Shown piece by piece: positions 1-5,521 of a DNA stretch of 9,102 bases; the first letter of the stretch is position 1; every line of letters starts with the position of its first letter. Below the pieces are notes generated by a model. That model did not search any database. It had not been told where the DNA came from and worked only from the letters and a program-made list of their open reading frames with translations. The DNA is from JBEKCP01 sp050014815 (GTDB lineage Bacteria; Planctomycetota; Planctomycetia; Pirellulales; Thermoguttaceae), in assembly GCA_050014815.1 (NCBI GenBank), contig JBEKCP010000205.1, positions 1-9,102 of the forward strand. Reading direction: 5' to 3'. The translations under genes were made by a program, and so were the position numbers.

Positions 1-47
1 TCGTCGCTGGACTCGAAACACAACACGGCTTCCATCTTCCGACGCAT
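1..47 (-). CDS. Possible 5' end of a divergent gene, product unknown (partial)
   Basis: Read leftward, an ATG at 47-45 opens a frame of 15 codons (MRRKMEAVLCFESSD) that stays open to the window edge. An AAGGAG Shine-Dalgarno match lies at 60-55, seven bases before the ATG, which is better than anything in front of argS. A second in-frame ATG is at 35-33. The peptide is too short for me to recognise a family. If real, the gene diverges from argS and shares its upstream region. The alternative is chance: 15 open codons are common in GC-rich DNA, so the ribosome-binding site carries most of the weight. Confidence 0.4.
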   Translation of the reverse strand, partial: MRRKMEAVLCFESSD

Positions 48-103
48 CCTTGTTCTCCTTGGCGATTGTGTGAATGACATTGCCATAAGGATAAGGATGC
101 GTC
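41..103. promoter_or_regulatory. Dyad between divergent starts, 11-bp inverted repeat
   Basis: GACGCATCCTT at 41-51 is the exact reverse complement of AAGGATGCGTC at 93-103. Each arm contains an ATG preceded by AAGG: the leftward ATG at 47-45, and a rightward ATG at 97-99 in frame with argS. The right arm also folds on its own (AAGGA-TGCG-TCCTT, 93-106). The dyad could be an operator for divergent genes, a duplicated translation-initiation segment, or chance. Promoter hexamers here are unconvincing; on the minus strand TATAAA occurs within 105-111. Confidence 0.3.
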
Positions 104-162
104 CTTTTTATACAAGCCCGACCGCCGGAAAACCGGCTCCCAATCTTCCGCAACAGAAACTA

Positions 163-1983
163 ATGAGCATCCTACCCGACCTTAAGAACCGCTTCCGCCG
201 GGCCTTGGACGGCCTCGCAGACGATCCGGAGCCCTGGCTGGAGCTGGTCCGTCCCAGCCAAGACCCAAAATTCGGCGACTACCAGGCGAACCTGGCCATG
301 CCGCTGGGGAAGCAACTGGGACGGCCGCCGCGGCAGGTGGCCGCCGAAGTAGTCGCCCGGCTGGACGTGGCCGACTTCTGCCACCCGCCCGAAATCGCCG
401 GGCCGGGGTTCATCAACCTGCGGGTGCGGGAGGAGTGGCTCGTCGAGCGGCTCGAGGCGGCGGTCGGCCAGGAGCGGCTGGGCGTCCCCCAGGCAGTCCG
501 GCCGCGGTCGTACATTATCGACTATTCTGCCCCCAACGTGGCCAAGCCGATGCACGTCGGACACATCCGCTCGACGGTGATCGGCGACGCCCTTTGCCGC
601 ACGCTGCGGTTCCTCGGCCACCAGGTCGCCAGCGACAACCACATCGGCGACTGGGGCACCCAGTTCGGCATGATCCTCTACGGTTATAAGCACTTCCTTG
701 ACCTGGCGGCCTACCGCGCCGATCCGGTCGGGGAGCTTGCCCGCCTGTACCGGAAGGTCCGGGCGCTGGTCGATTCTTCCAAGGCCGGCGCCGGCGGGAC
801 GCCGAAGGGGACAGTCCCATTTTCGGCCTGTCCTTTCGGACAGGCGGACGAAAATCGGGACAGTCCTCAGGCGGAGCAGGCCGTCCTGGCGGAGACCGCA
901 CTCCTGCACGCCGGCGACCCGGAGAACCGCCGGCTGTGGCAGGAGTTCATGCCGTATTGCCTGGAAGAGATCGAGCGGATCTACCGGCGGCTGGACGTCC
1001 GCTTCGATTTCGCGCTGGGCGAGAGCTTCTATGAGGATATGCTGCCGGGGGTGGTCGAGGAGTTGCTTCGCCGCGGCATCGCCCGCGCCAGCGACGGCGC
1101 CGTGTGCGTCTTCCTTGAAGGAGAGGCGACCCCGATGATCGTCAGGAAGCAGGACGGGGCGTATCTCTACGCCACGACCGACCTGGCCACGATCCGCTAC
1201 CGCATGGAGCGATGGCGCCCCCGCGCCATCCTCTACGTGGTGGACCATCGCCAGGGCCTGCACTTCCGGCAGCTTTTCGCCGTGGCCCGGCAGTTGGGCT
1301 ACGCCGACGTCGAGTTGGAACACGTGAGTTTCGGCACGGTTCTGGGCGACGACGGCCGGCCCTTCAAGACCCGCTCCGGCGACACGGTCGCCCTGGAGGG
1401 TCTTTTGGACGAGGCGGTGCGGCGCGCGGCCGCGATCGTCGCCGCCAACGACGACGCCAAGCCCGACGGCCCGGAACTCTCGCCCGACCAACGGGCCCGG
1501 GTGGCCGAGACGGTCGGCATCGCCGCGCTGAAGTATGCCGACCTGTCGCAGAACCGCACCAGCGACTACGTCTTCAGCTACGACAAGATGCTGGCGATGA
1601 ACGGCAACACGGCCACCTACATGCAGTACGCCTACGCCCGGGTGCGGAGCATCTTCGCCAAGGGGCAGGTAGACGCCGAGTCGCTCCGGGCCTCCGGCGG
1701 CCCGATCGTGCTGGGCACTCCGGCCGAGCGGGCCTTGGGGCTGGAATTGCTGCGGTTCTCCGAGGCCCTCGACCTGGCCGCGGCCGACTACCGCCCGAAC
1801 CACTTGACCGCCTACCTGTTCGAGTTGGCCAACCGCTACTCGACGTTCTTCGAGCAATGCCCCGTGCTGCGGGCCGACGACCCGGCCGTCCGCCAGAGCC
1901 GGCTCCTCTTGTGCGACTTGACCGCCCGGACGATCCAGAAGGGGCTCGAACTGCTGGGCATCCGCGTGGTCGAGAAGATGTAG
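163..1983 (+). CDS. argS: Arginyl-tRNA synthetase (class I)
   Basis: Cytoplasmic enzyme that charges tRNA-Arg with arginine using ATP. I chose the ATG at 163 (606 aa) because the N-terminal ArgS domain begins there (MSILPDLKNRF, then FGDYQANLAMPLGKQLG and EIAGPGFINL as in E. coli ArgS). Upstream in-frame ATGs at 70 and 97 would add 31 or 22 residues of non-ArgS character. The ATG at 97 has an AAGG-rich lead and cannot be excluded. The class I HIGH motif is HVGH at residues 131-134 in APNVAKPMHVGH. The KMSKS position reads FKTRSG (401-406), as in many ArgS. The C-terminal DALR anticodon-binding domain covers roughly the last 120 residues and ends VVEKM. Residues 215-236 are a foreign-looking insertion encoded by a DNA palindrome, in a variable stretch before the conserved LHAGDPEN block. 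Confidence 0.97.
   Translation: MSILPDLKNRFRRALDGLADDPEPWLELVRPSQDPKFGDYQANLAMPLGKQLGRPPRQVAAEVVARLDVADFCHPPEIAGPGFINLRVREEWLVERLEAAVGQERLGVPQAVRPRSYIIDYSAPNVAKPMHVGHIRSTVIGDALCRTLRFLGHQVASDNHIGDWGTQFGMILYGYKHFLDLAAYRADPVGELARLYRKVRALVDSSKAGAGGTPKGTVPFSACPFGQADENRDSPQAEQAVLAETALLHAGDPENRRLWQEFMPYCLEEIERIYRRLDVRFDFALGESFYEDMLPGVVEELLRRGIARASDGAVCVFLEGEATPMIVRKQDGAYLYATTDLATIRYRMERWRPRAILYVVDHRQGLHFRQLFAVARQLGYADVELEHVSFGTVLGDDGRPFKTRSGDTVALEGLLDEAVRRAAAIVAANDDAKPDGPELSPDQRARVAETVGIAALKYADLSQNRTSDYVFSYDKMLAMNGNTATYMQYAYARVRSIFAKGQVDAESLRASGGPIVLGTPAERALGLELLRFSEALDLAAADYRPNHLTAYLFELANRYSTFFEQCPVLRADDPAVRQSRLLLCDLTARTIQKGLELLGIRVVEKM
805..870. repeat. Palindromic element inserted in frame in argS (GGGACAGTCCC family)
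   Basis: The left arm at 807-825 (GGGGACAGTCCCATTTTCG) and the right arm at 849-866 (CGAAAATCGGGACAGTCC) are imperfect inverted repeats. Both keep the GGGACAGTCC core. Between them a second perfect stem, CCTGTCC (827-833) and GGACAGG (838-844), closes a 4-base loop, so the whole segment can form a branched hairpin. It encodes residues 215-236 of ArgS without breaking the frame (66 bases, 22 codons). A related inverted repeat sits at 6263-6356 outside any gene, which shows that this is a dispersed element and not ArgS sequence. Confidence 0.8.
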
Positions 1984-1990
1984 GGAGGAA

Positions 1991-2122
1991 GGGGATTAGG
2001 GATTAGGGATTGGGGATTGGAATGGCGGAAGACGGAGGGCGGAAGGCGGAAGGCGAACAAATTACAAATTGGTCTCCAATCTCCAATCCCTAATCCCTAA
2101 TCCCTAATCCCCAATCCCTAAT
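1991..2122. repeat. Mosaic of heptanucleotide repeats after argS
   Basis: Starting 7 bases after the argS stop, four different 7-bp units follow one another. ATTAGGG/ATTGGGG occurs about four times (1991-2020). GGCGGAA and variants occur five times (2024-2058). ACAAATT occurs twice (2057-2070). CCCTAAT/CCCCAAT occurs five times after two degenerate copies (2074-2122). The first and last arrays are reverse complements, so the block can fold into a long stem around the GGCGGAA tract. Tandem heptamers (CCCCAAT-like, called STRR) are established in filamentous cyanobacteria (Mazel and colleagues), and the resemblance is close. I see no coding potential in the block. Confidence 0.85.
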
Positions 2123-2436
2123 CCGCCTGTCAAACCCCGCGGATTCTAACGCCCAGGACATGCCGGCGGCGATTCTTGACAGCCGGCGGCTGAGTTTGTC
2201 GATGGAAAGGGGTAAGCAGCCGAGGTTAAGACACGCTGACGATAGGGTGAGCCGGTAGTGGGTCCGCGCGAGCAAGGCCGCCAGCTTTCTGGCAAAAAAT
2301 CTAAAGTGCTCGTTGCGGAACTGCGGAGCGGAACGGCCGGGACACACACCTGGGACCCGGACCGCGTGAGGCAAGCCCCCGAGGAGCAGTCCTCCTGCCG
2401 CGACGGTAGGGCGTGGCGACAGGAAGCTCGAAGCTT
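2123..2436 (+). other. Gene-free stretch ahead of a terminator, possible structured RNA
   Basis: I find no credible protein here on either strand; the open frames have incoherent composition and run into repeats. Several local stems can be drawn. CCGGG (2337-2341) pairs with CCCGG (2356-2360). GAGGA and TCCTC close a GCAG loop near 2381-2394. GAAGCT-CGA-AGCTTC is perfect at 2423-2437. It does not match the hallmark sequences of RNase P RNA, tmRNA, SRP RNA or the cobalamin and TPP riboswitches as I know them. Since a strong rightward terminator follows, the stretch may be an independent small RNA or simply the 3' tail of the argS transcript. Confidence 0.25.
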
Positions 2437-2478
2437 CGCCCCTTTGCAGGCCGCCATCTCCTGCAACGGGGCGTTTTT
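2437..2478 (+). terminator. Rho-independent terminator, rightward
   Basis: The 14-base arms CGCCCCTTTGCAGG (2437-2450) and CCTGCAACGGGGCG (2460-2473) pair at 13 of 14 positions around a 9-base loop, followed directly by TTTTT (2474-2478). Only the plus strand has the T tract, so it terminates rightward transcription, either of argS read-through or of a small RNA upstream. It also shields the convergent secreted-protein gene that ends at 2554. Confidence 0.8.
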
Positions 2479-2553
2479 GTCGGCAAGCCGGGCAAGAGAA
2501 CAAGTGTGCGACGGGCCAGCGATTTCTCGCCGCTTATCCCGAGCCCCTCTTAT

Positions 2554-3246
2554 TCACGTCTTCGACCCAGAAGGCTTCGGCACCGGCTTGGGCGTCGGCT
2601 TGGGCGTCGGCTTCGGCGTCGGCTTGGGCGTCGGCTTCGGCGGGGTGCTGGACGGGTTGCTCGAGGAATGGGAATGTCTGTGCTCCCACGACTCGGAGTG
2701 CGACCGGCCGTAGTAGGGGACGACCGGCCAGCCATTTCCGCCATAGTACGGGTAGTATCCCGGATAGTACCCCGGGTACGCAGGATAATAACCATTCGAC
2801 TCCTGGGACCAAGGGCGCCCGGAAGACGGATACCTCGACTCGGGGTTGGGCGGTGACGACTGGCCTTCGCTGCCCGGCGACAGGATTTCGTCGATGGCGG
2901 TTCGGATCTCCTTGCGGAGATCGTCGACTTTGTGCAGGTCCTGGACATCCTTGTTCCCGTCGTCGGATTGGACTGCCTCCAGCGCTGCGCGGAGCTCCGG
3001 CTCCTTCTGCGCCCGCAGGTCGTCCAGTCTGCTCCGCTGGCCTTTAGAGAGCTGCGTGTAGCCGACGCCCCTGGGCAGCGAGAACGCGCTGCGAACTGCC
3101 TTGGCATAACGGTCGAAGGCCGGCTTCGCCTTCCCGGCGGGCGCGGCCTCCTCCGTGTCGTCCGCTATTGCCACGTTGATGGAGAACTGACTCAGGCCGG
3201 CCAGTGCCGCGGCCACCCACGCCGCATGAACGACATGACGGATCAT
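2554..3246 (-). CDS. Secreted Tyr/Pro-rich hypothetical protein
   Basis: Family not recognised; 230 aa from the ATG at 3246-3244. This start is chosen over a GTG at 3258-3256 because a perfect GGAGG (3256-3252) lies 5 bases before it, while the GTG overlaps that site. Residues 1-28 form a signal peptide (basic start, AAALAG core, cleavage likely after AIA before DDTEE), so the product is exported. Residues 40-125 are a charged, probably helical region (LSKGQRSRLDDLRAQKEPEL; VDDLRKEIRTAIDEIL). Residues 152-180 are rich in Tyr, Pro and Gly (PAYPGYYPGYYPYYGG). A His/Ser stretch follows, then a TPKP repeat tail (about 201-224). The tail suggests an extended linker or surface-binding segment. The role is unknown; an envelope or matrix protein is a guess. 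Confidence 0.75.
   Translation of the reverse strand: MIRHVVHAAWVAAALAGLSQFSINVAIADDTEEAAPAGKAKPAFDRYAKAVRSAFSLPRGVGYTQLSKGQRSRLDDLRAQKEPELRAALEAVQSDDGNKDVQDLHKVDDLRKEIRTAIDEILSPGSEGQSSPPNPESRYPSSGRPWSQESNGYYPAYPGYYPGYYPYYGGNGWPVVPYYGRSHSESWEHRHSHSSSNPSSTPPKPTPKPTPKPTPKPTPKPVPKPSGSKT
2585..2641. repeat. 12-bp tandem repeat encoding the TPKP tail
   Basis: About 4.7 copies of GGCTTGGGCGTC / GGCTTCGGCGTC run back to back on the plus strand. Read leftward they encode PTPK units of the secreted protein. The copies differ mainly at one base (G or C), which is silent for Pro. The array is in frame and could change length by slippage. Confidence 0.85.
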
Positions 3247-3251
3247 ATTCG

Positions 3252-3256
3252 CCTCC
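3252..3256 (-). promoter_or_regulatory. Shine-Dalgarno site deciding the secreted-protein start
   Basis: GGAGG, read leftward, ends 5 bases before the ATG at 3246-3244. It excludes the in-frame GTG at 3258, whose codon overlaps the site. This makes the protein 230 aa with a well-shaped signal peptide. Confidence 0.7.
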
Positions 3257-3305
3257 ACGGAACGTTAGCGGCCGGTTCCTTGCCCTCGAGAATCGGCTTT
3301 CTCCT

Positions 3306-3334
3306 AACTTATCGCTTCGACGGAGAGAAGTCAA
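3306..3334 (-). promoter_or_regulatory. Possible sigma-70-type promoter of the secreted-protein gene
   Basis: Read leftward, TTGACT (3334-3329) matches the -35 consensus at 5 of 6 positions. After a 17-base gap, TAAGTT (3311-3306) matches -10 at only 3 of 6. It lies about 60 bases upstream of the start codon, a plausible leader length. The weak -10 keeps this tentative. Confidence 0.3.
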
Positions 3335-3416
3335 GTGCCGCACCAGCCGCCCGGGGGGCTCCGGCTTGCGAACCGGTGCCTGGCAGGGAACAATAGCAGT
3401 GCATACGGCGAGGTAG

Positions 3417-3590
3417 CCCGATGCCATCGGCAACGTTCCGCGGGCCATGATCAGCTACGCCCCGGACGGCGCCTGGGGCGAAGGGCCGGGCTACCGGGAT
3501 TACGCCACGACCTATAACGTGACCATGGTGGCCGCGCTGGAGTCGGACCGCAAGCGCACCGCCCGCCGCAGCCAGCCGGTCGGGCCATGA
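3417..3590 (+). pseudogene. Heparinase II/III-like (alginate lyase-like) gene remnant
   Basis: One frame reads PDAIGNVPRAMISYAPDGAWGEGPGYRDYATTYNVTMVAALES (given here from 3417 to about 3545). The block APDGAWGEGPGY followed by an aromatic residue and a Y-N-V stretch is, from memory, characteristic of the alpha/alpha-barrel region of heparinase II/III and alginate lyase-like proteins, which cleave acidic polysaccharides by elimination and are common in planctomycetes. Such enzymes are normally 600 aa or more. Here the frame opens just after an in-frame TAG (3414-3416) and ends at a TGA (3588-3590) with an unrelated Arg-rich tail. The ATG at 3447 could start a 47-aa product, but a functional enzyme is not possible. 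I read it as a decayed fragment. The D palindrome begins 10 bases later and may mark the break. Confidence 0.6.
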
Positions 3591-3599
3591 GCCTTGTTG

Positions 3600-3725
3600 T
3601 CTTTGCGCCTTCGCGCCTTTGCGTGATATCCTTCCCGGTCACCGCGTTGCCTTCACGACAGGCCGCTTGCGAGGATACCGGCTCAGGATCGGGAGTATTT
3701 CACGCAAAGGCGCCAAGGCGCAGAG
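3600..3725. repeat. Imperfect palindrome with CACGCAAAGGCGC arms
   Basis: The left arm at 3601-3629 and the right arm at 3697-3725 are inverted repeats matching at about 26 of 29 bases. Each contains CACGCAAAGGCGC in one orientation. They flank about 67 bases of unrelated sequence. Read in frame, the right arm gives the FHAKAPRRRG-type and SRKGAKAQRQK-type peptides that I recognise as spurious products of dispersed repeats in many bacterial genomes. It sits directly after the heparinase remnant and before the membrane-protein gene. No transposase is present, so it would be a non-autonomous element. Confidence 0.7.
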
Positions 3726-3840
3726 GCAGAAAGGAGCACCTGCACCTCCCCGGCGGATGGGGACTCCCGCGGGGCCCGATGGATCGGTCCTCGCAACCGC
3801 CGGAACATTAACGTGAGCGGCCAGCGGTCTGCTTTCAGCG
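3726..3840. other. Spacer downstream of the membrane-protein gene
   Basis: Between the palindrome and the 3' end of the leftward membrane-protein gene I see no gene, promoter or convincing terminator. Confidence 0.4.
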
Positions 3841-4239
3841 TCAGGTGTCCCAGAGTGACTGGTCCTTCCACGTAGCTACAAGGAACCAGAATGGACTGCC
3901 AGTATCCGCCAGAGTCGCGGCGATCCCAGCCGTGGCCACGACAAACGATCCAAATCCAATGACTGCTGCCGCCAGGATAAGTAGGGTACCGATTAACGGG
4001 ATTCCGGATATGTGGCGGTAATCTTCTGTCGGTTGCCCGCGCCAACGGTAGCGCAGAGGGCGCAAGAGCGAAAGGTAGAGATTAAGGATGGCGATGATTG
4101 TTCCCGGAACCAGAAACCAGATCGCGTAAGATGAGGGGGCGCGGTTGCAGCAGAATATCGATGCCGCAAGCACCCCAAACGGGCTCAGGCATATTACCGC
4201 ACCGATTGTGCGTCGGAAGTAGTTGCGTTTCGGCTTCAT
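3841..4239 (-). CDS. Small multi-pass membrane protein, unknown function
   Basis: A 132-aa product that I do not recognise. The N terminus is basic (MKPKRNYFRR). Hydrophobic helices lie at about residues 11-31 and 38-59, then a basic loop (RPLRYRWRGQ) and a polar stretch (TEDYRHISG). A third hydrophobic region of about 32 residues (80-112) is long enough for one long or two short helices. By the positive-inside rule the N terminus and the 60-68 loop would both be cytoplasmic. No Shine-Dalgarno is seen before the ATG. The gene is plainly less GC-rich than its neighbours and uses more A/T-ending codons (for example ATA and AAT), compatible with recent acquisition. It stands alone between repeat-rich spacers. 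Confidence 0.6.
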   Translation of the reverse strand: MKPKRNYFRRTIGAVICLSPFGVLAASIFCCNRAPSSYAIWFLVPGTIIAILNLYLSLLRPLRYRWRGQPTEDYRHISGIPLIGTLLILAAAVIGFGSFVVATAGIAATLADTGSPFWFLVATWKDQSLWDT

Positions 4240-4385
4240 TGAGTCTGGCGGGATTCACCCGGCGGTTCCCCCAGCCTCGTACTGTCCGCCGGGAGGGATC
4301 TCCAGGCAGGGCCCGCCGGCGCGGCTCGCGGCACCCGTCGGTCCACCCGGATTATACCCCCGCGACAGGAGCGGGATAGGTATTC

Positions 4386-4429
4386 GGGCCGAAGGCCCGG
4401 CAGCTCGCCCAGCGCAGGGCAACGCCCTG
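4386..4429. repeat. Two short perfect hairpins downstream of the AAA ATPase
   Basis: GGGCC-GAA-GGCCC (4386-4398) and CAGGGC-AAC-GCCCTG (4415-4429) are perfect stems with 3-base loops, lying 41-84 bases beyond the ATPase stop. There is no T tract on either strand. The rest of 4240-4469 holds nothing else I can assign. The pair may be another dispersed palindrome or a 3' stabilising structure. Confidence 0.5.
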
Positions 4430-4469
4430 GGGAAACTGCGCCGTTGGGGCAGCGAATGCGCGCCCGATT

Positions 4470-5291
4470 TCACCCGGAGACGGCACCGGTCAGCGACCCG
4501 AGGCTCAATTCCTGGTAGACCGTGTCGATCACGTCAGTGTCGATTTGCGGCAGGTCGCGGCCGGCCCCGGCTGCCAACGCGAGATCGGCCAGCCGCCGGA
4601 CGTGCCGGGGGATGCCGTGCGAGAGCTCGTGCAGCCGGTCGATTGCCGGCTTCTCGAAGACGGCCTCCGTGCAGCCGGCGTGGGTTAGCGAGCTGGCCAG
4701 GAAGCCTTCCGTGTCGCCGGCCTCCCAGGGCTGGACGTCGATGCGGAGTTCCGCCAGGTCCAGAAGCGGGTCGCCAAGTCGCCCGATCCCCTCGCGCCGA
4801 CCGGCCAGGATCAGCGTCAGCCGCGACTCGGGCGAGCAGTCCCACTTGGCCAATCGCACCAGGTGCGGCAGCACGCCGCGGCCGGCCTGATCGGCGTCGT
4901 CCAGGAGCACGACCAGCCCCGTCTGCTGATAACGCGATTCGGTCAGCCGATCCTCCAGCGCCCGCCACACCACGGCGGCGGACTCCGACGGTTCGAGCCG
5001 GCTCCCCCATTGAGACGCCAGCGACCAGAGGACCTCGGCCGGCTCCATGCCGACCAGGTTCAGCTTGGCGACCGAGCGGCCGCGACGGCGGACCTCGTCC
5101 GCAAAGACCTCTAAGAGGAGCGACTTGCCGCTGCCGGCCCCACCCATCAAGATCCCCAGGCGGCGGTTCTCCTCCACCAGGAAGTTCAGCCGGGCGAGGG
5201 CCTCCTCGTGCGTCGGGCTCTGGTAAAAGGACCGCGGGTCCAGGCAGTTGCGAAAGGGCGACTCCCGCAACCCCCAGTGCGACTGGTACAT
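4470..5291 (-). CDS. ExeA/GspA-like AAA ATPase
   Basis: A 273-aa P-loop ATPase. The opening (MYQSHWGLRESPF, then FYQSPTHEEALARL) is the hallmark of ExeA-type ATPases. Walker A is GGAGSGKS (50-57) and Walker B is LVVLLDDAD (126-134). LTLILAGRREG (158-168) fits sensor 1, and HGIPRHVRRLADLAL is the late helical motif. In Aeromonas, ExeA with ExeB helps assemble the type II secretin across peptidoglycan. Here the C-terminal transmembrane and peptidoglycan-binding parts are absent and no secretion gene is adjacent, so the target is unknown. TniB-like transposition ATPases are the related alternative, but no transposase is near. It is transcribed away from rsmE; the start at 5291 fits the family N terminus. 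Confidence 0.85.
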   Translation of the reverse strand: MYQSHWGLRESPFRNCLDPRSFYQSPTHEEALARLNFLVEENRRLGILMGGAGSGKSLLLEVFADEVRRRGRSVAKLNLVGMEPAEVLWSLASQWGSRLEPSESAAVVWRALEDRLTESRYQQTGLVVLLDDADQAGRGVLPHLVRLAKWDCSPESRLTLILAGRREGIGRLGDPLLDLAELRIDVQPWEAGDTEGFLASSLTHAGCTEAVFEKPAIDRLHELSHGIPRHVRRLADLALAAGAGRDLPQIDTDVIDTVYQELSLGSLTGAVSG

Positions 5292-5333
5292 CGGTCGTGG
5301 CCTCCCGGAGAGCGATACTTCCCGTGTCCTCGA

Positions 5334-5339
5334 TATAAT
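5334..5339 (+). promoter_or_regulatory. TATAAT -10-like hexamer between ATPase and rsmE
   Basis: A perfect TATAAT lies in the divergent intergenic region, about 190 bases before rsmE. No matching -35 is found 17 bases upstream (AGCGAT). The reverse complement (GATTATATC) is also A/T-rich and could serve the ATPase, whose start is 43 bases away. A single hexamer in a non-enterobacterial genome is weak evidence. Confidence 0.25.
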
Positions 5340-5381
5340 CGGTAGAATTCACGGTGGTCCATGAGGGGAGTTGCCGGTTCC

Positions 5382-5441
5382 TGCGAAACCGCAAGCGATA
5401 CCCCCGCGCGGGCACCATGCGCAGCATGGTCGGTCGCGGGG
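5382..5441. repeat. Hairpin-rich element in the rsmE leader
   Basis: CCCCGCG (5402-5408) pairs with CGCGGGG (5435-5441), and inside it ACCATGC (5414-5420) pairs with GCATGGT (5424-5430) around GCA. A smaller TGCG-AAAC-CGCA stem (5382-5393) precedes them. Its architecture resembles a REP-type palindrome. There is no T tract after the stem (GCTTTCACAC follows). If rsmE is transcribed from upstream, the element is part of its 5' leader. Confidence 0.6.
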
Positions 5442-5451
5442 CTTTCACACT

Positions 5452-5521
5452 CCCTAATCCCCAATCCCCAATCCCCAATCCCTAATCCCTAATCCCCAAT
5501 CCCCAATCCCTAATCCCTAAT
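5452..5521 (+). repeat. Ten perfect CCCYAAT heptamers before rsmE
   Basis: Ten uninterrupted 7-bp units, all CCCYAAT, with the variable base T C C C T T C C T T in order. The array ends 9 bases (CCCCTCTTC) before the rsmE ATG, so it occupies the place of a ribosome-binding site and none is present. The same unit is found at 2088-2122 and, inverted, at 1991-2020. It matches the type of short tandem heptamer repeats described in cyanobacteria. Confidence 0.92.

Noticed and set aside
70..162. Upstream start for ArgS at 70
   Set aside because: The additional 31 residues do not resemble the ArgS N-terminal domain, which begins at the ATG at 163.
172..1857. 561-codon open frame on the minus strand opposite argS
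   Set aside because: It is a shadow of GC-rich third positions in argS; the product has no recognisable motif and argS is certain.
2123..2436. RNase P RNA, tmRNA or SRP RNA
   Set aside because: GAGGAGCAGTCC only superficially resembles the RNase P core; no tmRNA tag or tRNA-like end and no SRP apical motif was found.
2090..2503. 137-codon leftward open frame with CPAC near its start
   Set aside because: The C-terminal part is encoded by the heptamer array, it crosses the terminator stem, and the composition is not protein-like.
2258..2713. 151-codon rightward open frame
   Set aside because: It runs through the terminator hairpin and antisense to the PTPK repeats of the secreted-protein gene.
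4223..5338. 371-codon open frame on the plus strand opposite the AAA ATPase
   Set aside because: Arg/Pro/Gly-rich low-complexity product, antisense to a gene with clear Walker motifs.
5452..5521. CRISPR array
   Set aside because: Units are 7 bp, directly abutting, without spacers; this is a tandem repeat.
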